Shown piece after piece: positions 41,505-52,229 of a stretch of DNA of 64,000 bases; within the stretch, counting starts at the first letter, position 1, and every line of letters starts with the position of its first letter. A program made the position numbers and the translations under genes. The stretch spans positions 303,730 to 367,729 of the forward strand of contig NW_017567009.1 in assembly GCF_001661265.1 (NCBI RefSeq), given 5' to 3'. The stretch comes from Saitoella complicata NRRL Y-17804. Taxonomy: Eukaryota; Ascomycota; Saitoellomycetes; Saitoellales; Saitoellaceae. The notes under the pieces were generated by a model. It worked only from the letters and a program-made list of their open reading frames with translations. It ran no database searches and had not been told where the DNA came from.

Positions 41505-42368
41505 TTGGTATCGAATGCGCAGGTAGTATTCTCGATAGACTCATGAAGCGTGGATGCTCAATGAAACGATTTGTATCAGCTTAAATTGTTTCCTTGGACC
41601 ATGGTATTCACCTAGAATTCAGACCAGATACCACAGCATCTGCACATTTCATAGCCCCTCACAAGGACCTAATGATCAAGACGTATACGCACATTATGCT
41701 ACGAGAACCGTATGCACCGAGTCCCATGCGTGCGTTCAATGTACCCTCGACAACGTCCTCCACTCCTCCATCCACTTCCACTCAATTGTCGATTTGAATA
41801 GAGGGGTATACCACCCTTCAAATCCCGCTGTTCAGCCACTCTCACGACCGGGTTTTTGGCCACGGTTGTGCCCGCGAGTCGCCTAGCTCCGATCTCGATC
41901 GTGGGATTTCGTGACGTTGTGCGAAGCTGACGGCCACTTCACCATTCAAGTGTATCGAGAAGCAATCACGAGAGAGTTCAAGTTCAAAGTATAACATAAT
42001 TCAATCTAGGGTAAAAAGTCCACACTCTCAGGGTATAATCAAATGGAAAAAAAAAACTTCAAAAACGCCTCTTTGTCATCACGCTGTCAGACAAAAAACT
42101 CCGGACCTTCGGTCTACGTGGAGACGGAGCATGCTACATGGAAAATGCAGTTGAATGTAAAACGCCAGTTGGTTGTAGATGATCTCGGACCTTCGGTCTA
42201 GGGTTGAGACGAGATCGGGGGGTCGCGTGCGGTGTTGTTTGATGCTTAAAAAAACCAGATATTGGGTTGAGGTGTGTCCTCCGTCCCCCTTTCGTCGTTC
42301 GTCACGCGTATTCACAGTTGTATGTCATACACTCCTCTTATGACCTCCTCCACACAAGTTGGGATGAT
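41505..42368. other. Intergenic region between convergent RAM2 and ornithine aminotransferase
   Basis: About 0.86 kb of 3' flanks with no supported gene. It contains an A9 run at about 42047-42055 and a duplicated hairpin-forming element (see the repeat at 42102-42200). Confidence 0.45.
42102..42200. repeat. Direct repeat of a hairpin-forming 15-mer
   Basis: CGGACCTTCGGTCTA occurs at 42102-42116 and again at 42186-42200, 84 nt apart. Each copy contains GGACC-TTC-GGTCT, a near-perfect 5-bp stem with a three-base loop. They lie 170-270 nt beyond the stop of the leftward ornithine aminotransferase gene, so they could sit in its 3' UTR or 3' flank. Confidence 0.6.
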
Positions 42369-43676
42369 TTAGTTCTCCTCTCCCGGAACGTACTCATCCT
42401 CAATATCTTGAATACTCTTCTTATCCACCAACGGAAACTCCTCCAAACACTGAATGATGACATCAAGACCCCTCTCCATCTCCTCCTCTCCGATGACCAA
42501 CGGCGGCGCCAAGCGGATGATGTTCACATGTGTCGGTTTCGCGAGCACCCCACGACTCTTCAACAACAAACAAAACTGCCACGCCGTTTTGCCGTTCGTC
42601 TTACTCTCATCGATGACGATCGCGTTCAACAATCCCATACCGCGGATTTCTGCGATAAGTGGGGACCGAGCCGCGCGGAGCCGATTACGGAAGTGCGTAC
42701 CCAGACGATCCGCACGCTCACACAACTTCTCGTCTAGCACGACTTGGAGAGCTTCCATCGCCACCGCACACCCGAGTGGGTTGCCCCCATACGTCGATCC
42801 ATGCGATCCGGGTTCGAAACAATCCATGATATTCCGATCAGCGAGCACGCATGACACCGGGTACACGCCTCCCGAGACTGCTTTTCCGAGGAGAACGAGG
42901 TCGGGACGGATGGAGGCGTGGTCGGAAGCTAGCATTCGGCCTGTACGCGCGATTCCGGTTTGGATCTCGTCGCAGATGAGGAGGATGTTGTACCGCGTGC
43001 ACAACTCGCGGACGCGGGGGAGGTAGGTGCTGTGTGGGACCCTAATCCCAGCCTCGCCTTGGATTGGTTCGACCAAGAACGCTGCGATTTCGGGGCCGTG
43101 TTTGGAGAATGCGGATTCGAGGTCGGGGATTGAGTCGTAGTTGATTGAGCAGCATCCCTCGGGACAGGTAGGACCGACGGCGGGGAGGTAGGGGCCGAAG
43201 TTTGTGGTTGAGTCGGGGTCTGTTGACATTGAGATTACGCCGAGGGTGCGGCCGTGGAAGTTATCCCGGGCGGAGAAGACGATAGCCTTATTCTCCGGAA
43301 TCTTCTTGACCAGGTAACCCCAACGTCTCGCGAGTTTGATGGCAGTCTCGACGGCCTCGGCACCGGTGTTCATCGGCAACACGCTCTCGTACCCAAACAA
43401 CTTTGTCACGAACGCGGCGAACGGGCCGAACGTGGACGAATGAAACGCACGACTGCTCAACGTGAGCTTCTGCGCCTGTGTCACCAAGGCATTGATGATT
43501 CGCGGGTGGCAGTGGCCTTGGTTGACGGCGGAGTAGGCGGAGAGGAAGTCGAGGTATTCTTTGCCTTCTGGGTCGGTGACTGTTGCGCCTTTTGCGGAGT
43601 CGAAGACAATGGGGAGGGGGTGGTAGTTGTGGGCGGAGTGTGCGTGTTCGAGAGCGATGATTTCGCGGGAGTGCAT
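42369..43676 (-). CDS. CAR2: Ornithine aminotransferase
   Basis: Pyridoxal-phosphate enzyme converting ornithine to glutamate semialdehyde, in arginine breakdown and proline supply. Intronless, 435 residues. Class III aminotransferase features: [71 protein letters not shown], and the PLP-binding Lys in [14 protein letters not shown]. The N-terminus has no presequence, so the enzyme is probably cytosolic as in yeasts. It is divergent from the cation-chloride cotransporter (206 nt). Confidence 0.96.
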   Translation of the reverse strand: MHSREIIALEHAHSAHNYHPLPIVFDSAKGATVTDPEGKEYLDFLSAYSAVNQGHCHPRIINALVTQAQKLTLSSRAFHSSTFGPFAAFVTKLFGYESVLPMNTGAEAVETAIKLARRWGYLVKKIPENKAIVFSARDNFHGRTLGVISMSTDPDSTTNFGPYLPAVGPTCPEGCCSINYDSIPDLESAFSKHGPEIAAFLVEPIQGEAGIRVPHSTYLPRVRELCTRYNILLICDEIQTGIARTGRMLASDHASIRPDLVLLGKAVSGGVYPVSCVLADRNIMDCFEPGSHGSTYGGNPLGCAVAMEALQVVLDEKLCERADRLGTHFRNRLRAARSPLIAEIRGMGLLNAIVIDESKTNGKTAWQFCLLLKSRGVLAKPTHVNIIRLAPPLVIGEEEMERGLDVIIQCLEEFPLVDKKSIQDIEDEYVPGEEN

Positions 43677-43677
43677 T

Positions 43678-43733
43678 GTTGTTATTGGAGGGAGGGGGGT
43701 TGTTATTGGAGGGAGGTTGTTATTGGAGGGAGG
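43678..43733 (+). repeat. Three tandem copies of a TTGTTATTGGAGGGAGG unit
   Basis: Three copies of a 17-20 nt unit lie immediately upstream of the ornithine aminotransferase ATG (43676), on the strand opposite to that gene. Read on the gene's strand the unit is a C/T-rich tract with AACAA, so it may form part of its 5' leader. Confidence 0.8.
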
Positions 43734-43882
43734 AGGGTTTGGTGGTGAGGAGAGGAAGCGTCGGGAAGCGAACCGAATCGACGTGTAGTGTGTGCACCTG
43801 CCTGCGTACCCGACGCGGCCGAAACACTACACCAGCTGTTGGTGATCTCACCAGCTGTTGACCGAGAGTTGATGATCTCAAG

Positions 43883-46800
43883 ATGTCCAAGTTCCTCTCA
43901 GCCTCCCGAGGCCTGGAGACCCTCAAGGACCAACTAACCCGCCGCGGCACAATCGATCCAACAACAGCCCGCCCCTCCTTCCGCTTCTGGCGCCGGATGA
44001 CACGAGCCCAGTCACAACCCCCAGCTGCTGACCCCCAATACGGCGTCCCGTTCTCCCACTCCATCACCCTCACCGAAGAACAACACCACAAAAAATCCAG
44101 CTCCTCCTCCCACAAACTGGGGACATTTAGCGGTGTTTACGTCCCAAACACCCTCAACCTCATCTCCGTCCTCATGTTTCTCCGCTTCGGCTTCCTCCTC
44201 GGCATGGGCGGTCTCTTCCAGATGCTCCTCATGCTCCTCCTCACATTCGGGATCGCACTCCTCTCTGCCCTGAGTTTGAGTGCGATTGCGACGAATGGGA
44301 CGGTCAGGGGTGGAGGGGCGTATTACATGATCTCCCGAAGCTTGGGACCGGAGTTTGGGGGGAGTGTGGGCGTTGTGTTTTTTGGGGGACAGGTCTTGAA
44401 TGCGGGGTTAAATGTCGTGTCGTTCGTGGAGTCCATGTTGAACCTGTTTGGGGAGACGCATGGTTCGATACATCGATTCCTACCGGAGAGCTATTGGTAT
44501 ACATTCGGATACGGCACCCTCCTCCTCCTCCTCTGCACCTCCATCTGTCTCCTCGGATCCGGGCTATTCTCCCGCTGCGGAAACGTCCTTTATTGGATCA
44601 TGCTCGCCTCCATCATCTCCATCCCCCTCTCCGCGCTCTTCAACCCCCGTACCGCATCCAACGGTGGCTACAAATACTTCACCGGTCCCTCCATCTCCAC
44701 CCTCCGCGAAAATCTCTGGCCGTATATCCCGCCGAAGGAGGACCACGTGCCGAAGATCTACAGGACTTTTCAGGGCTTGTTTGGGGTGTTCTTCGTTGTG
44801 GGTGCCGGTGTCTTTGGTGGTGCGTCCATGTCCGGTGATCTCGCGCGTCCATCGATCTCGATCCCGTCTGGGACGCTATGGAGTGCTTTGACGGCGTTCG
44901 TGGCCTATGGGGTGGTTATCGTGAGTTTGGCGTGTACGGTGAGGAGGGAGGGGTTGGTGAGGGATATGGGTGTGTTGGAGGAGATTGCGGGGGTGTGGTG
45001 GAGTGTTGAGGCGGGGGTTTGGGCGAGTAGTTTGTTTTCGAGTTTGTTGGGGGTCATTGGGAGTGCGAAATTACTCCAAGCTATTGCGCGGTATGTGTCA
45101 TTCCTCCTCTTCCTCTTCTCCCCCCTGCCTTTCGGTCGCAGATACTGATTGGGCACACAGCGATGATTTATTACCCCTCATGGGACCCCTCGCCCAAGGC
45201 ACCCCCTCAAACGACGAACCCACAATCGCGGTCCTGGTCACGTACCTCCTCATCCAACTGACCCTCCTCGCAGACATAAACCAAATTGCATCCTTCATCA
45301 CACTCACCTTCCTCCTCACCTTCGCCGTCGTCAATCTAGCGTGTTTCTTGCTCACGCTCTCGTCCGCGCCGAGTTGGAGACCGAGGTTCCGGTGGTATAG
45401 TGCGTGGACGGCGGGGGTTGGGGCGGTGGTTTGCGTTGGGGTCGGGGTTGGGGTCGATAGGGTTTGGGCGGGGGTTAGTGCTGGCGGGACGGGGGTTTTG
45501 TGGGTGCTGATTTTGTATTTGGGGAGTCCGAAGTCTTGGGGTGATGTATGTCTTGCTCTCTCCCTTCTTTTTTCGTCTGATATGGGGCGGGAGGGTTTTG
45601 AGGTGTGGAGTGCTGATTGGACGTGTGGATAGGTCAGTACGAGTTTGATGTACCACCAAGTCCGGAAGTATTTGTTGAGGCTGAATACGAAGAAGGAACA
45701 TGTCAAGTATTGGCGTCCGCAGATTTTGTTGTTGGTTAATAACGCACGGAATTCGTGGAATCTGATTCAGTTTGCGAATCATTTGAAGAAGGGGGCGTTA
45801 TACATTCTAGGTACTCCTTATCGTCTTCCTTTGGGTTTTGGTGCTGATTAGAGGAGTGCGTGTACAGGTCATGTCATCGTGGGTGAATTCGATGATTGCC
45901 TCTCGGAGCTGAAGAAAGAAAAAGCGGCATGGGCAAAGTTTATCGAGATGAGTCGCGTGAAGGCGTTTATGCAGCTCAGCGTTGCGCCCTCCGTTGTCTG
46001 GGGCGTGAGGAACATCGTGCTCTCTGCCGGCCTGGGAAAGTTGGCGCCGAATATCGTGATGATGAGTTTTGTTAATCTCACGGATCTGCGACCACCGACG
46101 CCTGCTCCGTCGATTGCATCACTGAGGAATAGGAATGTGGCCAAGGGGAAGGTGAGGATTGAGGTGAAGGGTCAGTTGCCGACCGATACGTTCAGGAGTG
46201 AGATGGCGATTAAAGTTCAGGAGTGGGTTGAGGTTGTTGAGGATGTGCTTTCTCTCAACATGAACCTTGCGATTTCGAAAGGGTTTGCAGACCTCGATTT
46301 GCCAATGAAGGGACGAAGGGTGGAAGGCAAGAAGTATATCGATCTATGGCCTATCCAGATGAGTGCCGAGATCGCGGATGATACCCAAGTCAGAGCTCAG
46401 AGTTTCGACACATATACCATGATTTTGCAGATGGGAACGATCTTGCATACAGTCCCGGCGTGGAAAAAGTACGTGCTGAGAGTGATTGTGTTTGTGGAGT
46501 ATGCGCAGGATGTCGCTGTCGAACGGGCACGCGTCCAGGAGTTGTTGGATAATTTGAGGATTGTGGCGGAGCTTGTGGTGTTGTATTTGGATTCGGGGCG
46601 GGTACAGGCGTATGAGCATATTGTCAAAGGACGCGTACGGCCGTCGGCGGAAGCGGATCGGTTGGAGGAGATGTTGGCGCATGAGGAGTGGTGGCGGGAG
46701 ATTAAGAGTAAGCGAGACGCGGGACAGGCTGTTGCGGTCCATGATAGCCCGAATGCGAGGAGGAGGAGTAGTGTCAGTGTTGGTGCTGCGGTTACGGCTG

Positions 46801-47642
46801 CGGCGTCGGTTGCTTCTGCGACGGGGAGTATGCCGAGACGACGGAGTTCGATTAGTAATTTGAGGAGTTTGAAGGAGGGGAGGTTGAGTATGCAGATTGG
46901 GTTGCCGCATCCGGATTTGTTTAATCAGCATGGTGGGTTTTCGGATTCTTCGGATGAAGATCTTCTTAGTGATGAGGAAGATGTGGATGATACCTGGGTC
47001 GGTGGGATTGGGCATGAGGCTATGGAGGGGAGTGCGATGTTGTCGTCGTCGTCGGAGGATGACCGGGCGAAGGCGCAAGGGTCCGTTTCGCAGTCGGGAG
47101 AGAGCTTCTACCAGACGCCCGAAGCATCGACGGCGGCCTTGCTACCTTCTTTTACCAACTACAGCCCGACACGCACGAGAGACCGCACGGGCCGGTCGTA
47201 TAACGATCGGAGTCCGTTGGAAGATGAGGATAAAAACGGAGGGTCTCGACCAGGTACATCAAGTACACCCGGCCCTTCCGCTTCGCCTATTCCGCCTCTA
47301 CAGCTGAACGATGTGGAAGAAGGCGATTCTAACAGGCCGACTATCACTTTCGTTGATACCCCGCGACCTCTTCGCGCTTCGCCGACACCTATGGCGTCTG
47401 CATTGGAGTTTAACGACCTCCCCTCTCGAGGCCAGCATCTGATCATCAACGACCTCATCCGGACGTACTCGAGTGATGAAGCTTCGGTCGTGTTTACGAC
47501 TTTGCCGGTCCCAGTACATGGAACGCATGAGGACCCGGAGAGGAGTTGGAGGTATGTGGAGGATCTGGAGGTGTTGTGTGAGGGGATTCCGCCAGTGCTG
47601 TTGATGTACTCGACGAGCTTGACGGTGACTATGGCGTTGTGA
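43883..47642 (+). CDS. Cation-chloride cotransporter (SLC12 family, Vhc1-like)
   Basis: Four exons, 43883-45090, 45161-45545, 45633-45810 and 45868-47642, encode 1181 residues. An N-terminal cytosolic part precedes the SLC12 core, opening [25 protein letters not shown] and continuing [20 protein letters not shown], the APC-fold chloride/cation helices. About eleven to twelve membrane helices end near residue 530. The C-terminal domain starts [12 protein letters not shown] and contains [10 protein letters not shown], the fungal/animal CCC C-terminal pattern, then a Ser-rich acidic insert, and ends with VTMAL. In yeast the relative is a vacuolar K-Cl cotransporter; the same location is inferred here. 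Confidence 0.93.
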
Positions 47643-48018
47643 GGCGTGCCGGGCAAGCATCATGATTTTTTGGAGCCGTGTTGCATGAATTACGCACTAG
47701 CGGAACGGCTAGCATCCCACTGGTCAGGAAAGATCGCTGGTTGTGAATGCGTATACCGTTGGTATATTGCAACTGTGATAGGTACACATCTGGTGAGGAC
47801 GTCGAGTACGTTCGAATTCATCCAGATCCTGTATTGTCCTATCCTAGCCTATCACATCCCTATCGTGTACTATCCTATTATAAACGAATGTATCCGTTGC
47901 CAAATGCTCATACTCAAACGAATGTAACTACAGAATGCTCCCACCATCAATGTGCAAATGCTATAATGACCGTAAATGCAATCCCCAACTCATACACATA
48001 CTCGTACAACAAGCCTTC
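47643..48018. other. Intergenic region between convergent genes
   Basis: About 0.38 kb of 3' flanks. It holds a loosely repetitive CTATCCTA-type stretch near 47836-47880 and no coding sequence. Confidence 0.5.
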
Positions 48019-50487
48019 CTAAATCCACCCCTCCCTCACCGCCGACGACCCCCTGGAACTCACCGATCCCCGATTAACAGTCTCCCCCTCTCCACTCCCC
48101 TCACCAGCCAACCGTGACCTCATTCCCATACTCATATCCACACTCCCACCAAATACCCTCGGACCCTGTGGTTTCCTCCTCGCGATCCCCAGCTCGCTGA
48201 GATTGGGTATGTCGCTCCGACTCCGTGAATGACCCTGCCGACGGAGACGTCCCCATCGGAGTTTTTCGTCGCCTGGACGGAGAGTGGCGTGGTTCTTCTC
48301 CAACATTGCTGCACGGTCCGGGACGGGGTCTTTGGTCGTCAAGCGTGGGAGGAGTTCCTGGACGGGTGTGAATACACTCAACGCGCTTGGGCATCGGGAG
48401 GCGGCGGTTGAATTAGCGGCCATGGAGGCTCTGGGGACGTTGGCGGGAGTGGGGGTGGGGCGTTCGTCGATAGGCGAGGTATGGGCGGTAGCGTACCCGG
48501 AGTCCTGCCTCAACGGCTCCAGTTTCCCTTCCTCCCTTGTCACCTCCTCCCACGTCACCTCCTTGTCCAATTTCAACGTGGAGAATCGTTGGTCGACATC
48601 ATACTGAAACGGATCCGCATCCCAACTTCTCACCCGCTCCTTCTCTTTCTCCGTCACCTCTCCCTCCTGCCGCACATCCTCCTCTTGCTCGACCTCGGCG
48701 AACCTGGTATCATTCTCAATCTCAACGCCTAACGCCTCGAACTCCTCCATTCGACTAACACGCCTCTCCTCCGGCGTCAACGGTCCGATCCCCAATTTCT
48801 CTGCCGCCAGACTCAAAAAACTTTGGATCTCCGCCAAACTGGGCGTTTTGGTCTGCGTGCGGTCGATTTCGGGAGTGGTATTGGTGCCTGCGAGGAAGGA
48901 GCCGGTTGTGAGTGGAAGCGGGGTTAAGAACTTGGGTAGTTCGAGTTCGAGGTCGAGAAGAGAGGGAGTCTTCGCTCGCTCCAGGGACTTGTGTTGGTCT
49001 CGAATTGACTCACGGCCATTACCTGCAGACAGCCTCTTCAGTATCGGCGCATGAACCTCACCATCCGGCGTCCCAGCCTGAATAGTATACTCAGCCACCA
49101 ACTCCGCCCCTGCTCGATCGAACTCGGGATACTCGAACACCGGACTCCTCCCTCCCTCACCCTCTTCCTCTTCGTCACGGAAAGAAGCACCAAACGTCGC
49201 ACTAAAAGGCGTAGGCGGATACACCGAACTCGCCAACGGACTCTCCACCCCATCGCCCTCTCCATCCTCCGGTTCGGTGAACGAAATACGCGGTACGATG
49301 GAACCGCGGAAGCCATGTCCGGTCGATTTAGCGGTGATGGTTGCGTCGCTAACGCTGCGAGCATGGCTTGCCTCTACCAATCTTCCTTCTCCTTCCTCGT
49401 TAGGAGTAGCGCCCAGGGAGCTCGCTCCATCGTCGCAGTCAGACGCAACCCCCGATGATGACTCCACATTAACCAGCCTCAACCGTCCCGTCCGTCTCCG
49501 TCGTGGGCTGGCGTTACCGTCGAACACAACAGCCTCGAATCCCACAGTTGAGACCGCAGGTGTTCCGGTCTCCGTACGCTTCGGGACCGTGATGTTGAGC
49601 GATCGTGGTGCAAGTGCCCGTGCTTGTGGTGGGTAGCTCAGCGAAGTGGAGGAACCTGACGTAGTGCTGAGTCTCTGTAACTCCATCTCTTTCTCCACAC
49701 TCAACCCCGAGACCGTACTCTCCCTCTTTCCCTCCTCCTCCTCATCCAACTCTGACACTTTCGAATCGCGCACACTTTTTGTAGGAGATGTGGATGCCCG
49801 AGTCTGTGTACCGGGTTTCTTGGCTCTAACCATCGACCTCCGTCTCATCTGCCGGATATGCTCCCCTTCATGCGAGTTTGACATGCGTGCGTCGCGTTCC
49901 CATACCCTCAAATCCTGTTCTTCGCGGCGCTTCCTGGGACTTCCTAAAGGGGCGGCGATCGACTCATGTCGTGCCAGCCTTAACGTGCTCATACTCCGTA
50001 CTGGCCCAGGCCCTGCGTCCGCGGTGGCCGAGGAAGGTGATAGGCCTTGGTGCGGGGATGGCGATATGAAGTGGTGAAGAGACCGGGATGGGGAGAGTGT
50101 GATCTCGTTTCTAGAGTCAAAGCTCGGCGCGTAAACCGGTAATGGCGTCGCACGCTCCTCTAACCCCGTCGGGAGGTATGCTGCCATTTCCAAATACTTC
50201 CGCGTATGCAACGTGCTCTTGGGCGGTGGGATGGTTGGATGGGTCGTCGGCGCGAAGATTGTCGCATCGAGTGCCATGGCCGCGTTCGAGCCTCGACTCG
50301 TTGTCGGTACTGTGGTGGATGATTGAGGAAGTTTGGGGATTTTCGATACCCCGTGCGACGAGAAAGACGGGGTGCGGGCCCGGGTGGGGAGGATGGAGAG
50401 GGATGTTGGGCGGTGTTTTGAAGATCGTTTGGATTTTCTCTTGGGGGTGGAGGAGGTGGGGGGTTTTTTTGAGTGAGTAGCGCCCAT
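48019..50487 (-). CDS. Disordered Ser/Pro-rich protein with predicted N-myristoylation site
   Basis: Intronless, 822 residues from the ATG at 50487. The N-terminus MGATHSKKPP fits the N-myristoylation consensus (Gly2, Ser6, then basic residues), suggesting membrane attachment; an upstream in-frame ATG at 50520 would bury it, which is why I choose 50487. No folded domain is recognised. Several basic SxSP/RxxS blocks, an acidic middle (near FRDEEEEGEGG) and a helical segment around TPSLAEIQSFLSLAAEKLG near residue 570 stand out. Function unknown. Confidence 0.75.
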   Translation of the reverse strand: MGATHSKKPPTSSTPKRKSKRSSKHRPTSLSILPTRARTPSFSSHGVSKIPKLPQSSTTVPTTSRGSNAAMALDATIFAPTTHPTIPPPKSTLHTRKYLEMAAYLPTGLEERATPLPVYAPSFDSRNEITLSPSRSLHHFISPSPHQGLSPSSATADAGPGPVRSMSTLRLARHESIAAPLGSPRKRREEQDLRVWERDARMSNSHEGEHIRQMRRRSMVRAKKPGTQTRASTSPTKSVRDSKVSELDEEEEGKRESTVSGLSVEKEMELQRLSTTSGSSTSLSYPPQARALAPRSLNITVPKRTETGTPAVSTVGFEAVVFDGNASPRRRRTGRLRLVNVESSSGVASDCDDGASSLGATPNEEGEGRLVEASHARSVSDATITAKSTGHGFRGSIVPRISFTEPEDGEGDGVESPLASSVYPPTPFSATFGASFRDEEEEGEGGRSPVFEYPEFDRAGAELVAEYTIQAGTPDGEVHAPILKRLSAGNGRESIRDQHKSLERAKTPSLLDLELELPKFLTPLPLTTGSFLAGTNTTPEIDRTQTKTPSLAEIQSFLSLAAEKLGIGPLTPEERRVSRMEEFEALGVEIENDTRFAEVEQEEDVRQEGEVTEKEKERVRSWDADPFQYDVDQRFSTLKLDKEVTWEEVTREEGKLEPLRQDSGYATAHTSPIDERPTPTPANVPRASMAANSTAASRCPSALSVFTPVQELLPRLTTKDPVPDRAAMLEKNHATLRPGDEKLRWGRLRRQGHSRSRSDIPNLSELGIARRKPQGPRVFGGSVDMSMGMRSRLAGEGSGEGETVNRGSVSSRGSSAVREGWI

Positions 50488-51479
50488 GTCGAGTTGAAAT
50501 AATCCTCGATAGGCGTCCAAGTATCGTGGTATGCGTCTATGTGGAGATCAGGTGGGTGCTGCTCGTGGTGGCTTTGTCTGTTCGATCTCGGTTGTTAATG
50601 TCGCTGACAGCAGCGGTGACAGCCGTAATCAAAGATCAAGATATTGGTACCCAATAACAATCGACCTGTGCGATGGGGATGTCGCGTTCTCTGTCGATAT
50701 CGTCCAGCTGATCAGCTGGTGACCGTGCAATTTTGATAAATATTCGTCGTGGTAAAATCCAAATTTCGCAACCCCGACTTCGACCTCGCGTCCAATAACG
50801 CCAATCCAAACGCGTATGCCGTCACAAAATGATACTGAACGTCGTCCAATGCGACTCTACCTTCCCTATTGCAATCCTTCCTCGGAACTTGGATTGTTTA
50901 TATATCGCACGGCACGCGCTCAGACCTTGCTTCCCCCACCAGCCACGATGTACGGGGGCGAGTGCGTCACGAGCCACTCAATAGCCACGATCTATTTATA
51001 GCATATCGTCGAAATCCTGGTCGCGACCAGAGAAAGTACATCACCGAACAACCCCTGCAATAACCCATAATGAGACAGAAGGAATGTTATATTTTAGGGA
51101 CATCATGAGGACGCTCTGCTAATGGGGATAGTCAAACTTCTGTAAAATTTACAGCGAACTAGATTATAATCCAGGGCATAATACACCCAGGTCTGACCAA
51201 CCCTTGCAGAACATGGACAGATTATTTTTTCAGCAGGCGGTTAGCGCCCGTTCACGTGAAGCATGCACGGTCCACCGCGCATAGAGCCGCAACTCCACAA
51301 CGCAACGCGTATCGAGGCCAACAACACAATGAATCCAGGCTGGTTTTCGACCGGATTACCGGTCCCTACGACCAATTATCGTGGTCCATACACCGGCACC
51401 CTCACTTTACGTGCAGCGGCTGGGAACCCCTGTTTCCCTACCTCAACCTACGCTCCCGCGCTTGATCAACATACCAAGC
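50488..51479. other. Gene-poor stretch
   Basis: About 1 kb with the promoter of the myristoylated-protein gene at its left. Only short random ORFs. A short Pro/Thr-rich ORF (51302-51535, MNPGWFSTGLPVP...) precedes and overlaps, out of frame, the broken Myb/SANT-like relic and may be its shifted N-terminus. Confidence 0.45.
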
Positions 51480-51927
51480 CCAGGCAGACCAGCCAACCCA
51501 GCCTCGGGACGCACCAAATGGAAGGGCCATTTTGAAAACAAGCTCGTTGAATGCTACATCCGTGACCACGAGGCATACGTCTTTTCGCAACCCAAACATC
51601 AAAAAATGGTTGGGAACCGACTTGGTGGGTATGGGACTTGATGCCCCAAGGTCAAGAACCGTATCCAGCACTTCGCTACACAGTACAAAAAGGCTTATGC
51701 GCATGAAAACATGACCGGTTCAGGTGACACCGAACATCAAACGCTTATTGAACAATGCATCAAGATCTGCCCTTGGTATGATGAATTCAGGGCAATCCTT
51801 GGGAGCCCGACCCAAGGTCATACCTATCAGTGGCATCACTTCGACAGTGTTTACAGTGTTTTCCAACTTCCAGGGTAGTACCATTTTGGCGCAGAAAATG
51901 ACGAAGACGGTGACTCGGGTGAGGGCT
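51480..51927 (+). pseudogene. Relic of a Myb/SANT-like, transposon-associated protein family
   Basis: One frame gives KWKGHFENKLVECYIRDH, YVFSQPKHQKMVGNRLG, then TGA at 51639-51641, then KVKNRIQHFATQYKKAY, ENMTGSGDTE and KICPWYDEFRAILGS, then TAG at 51876-51878. The spaced pattern (helical Trp-containing start, K-x-x-x-R-I-x-x-x-x-x-Y-K, then I-C-P-x-Y-x-x-x-x-x-I-L/M-G) is that of fungal Myb/SANT-like proteins often encoded by or near DNA transposons. The interior stops show decay. The last part runs into the telomere-type repeat. No transposase or terminal inverted repeat is visible. Confidence 0.5.
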
Positions 51928-51947
51928 CTAACCCTAACCCTAACCCT
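51928..51947 (+). repeat. Interstitial telomere-type repeat (CCCTAA orientation)
   Basis: Three perfect TAACCC units (51929-51946) with flanking C and T. The C-rich strand reads rightward, as at a left chromosome end, pointing outward from the UTP23 fragment to its right. Confidence 0.85.
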
Positions 51948-52229
51948 TGGACTAAGCGTTCAGAGTCCGCTTCCATTCGCCATGGATAAGACCCCCATGC
52001 CCGATAAATTGTTCCCGTCTGAAGGGTTTTCCCACGGTCTTCGAAGAGTACGGAGTTGGTTGGTTTGTCAATGTTTGGTCGGTGGATGCTTGGACTGCTG
52101 TAAATAGTTAAGTTGACGATAGAGGGTTGAAAAATAAGCGTAAATACTGCATTTAGTTGGTTCATTTCCCACGTGCTCAGTGGTCTGCTCAATTAAGATA
52201 TTAGTTTTACAGAGGTTTGACTACCCCCA

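Noticed and set aside
51929-51946. Telomere repeat as simple coding Asn-Pro repeat
   Set aside because: It does read as Asn-Pro in the relic frame, but three perfect hexamers in the telomere sequence, with two more such tracts in the window, make a telomeric origin likelier.
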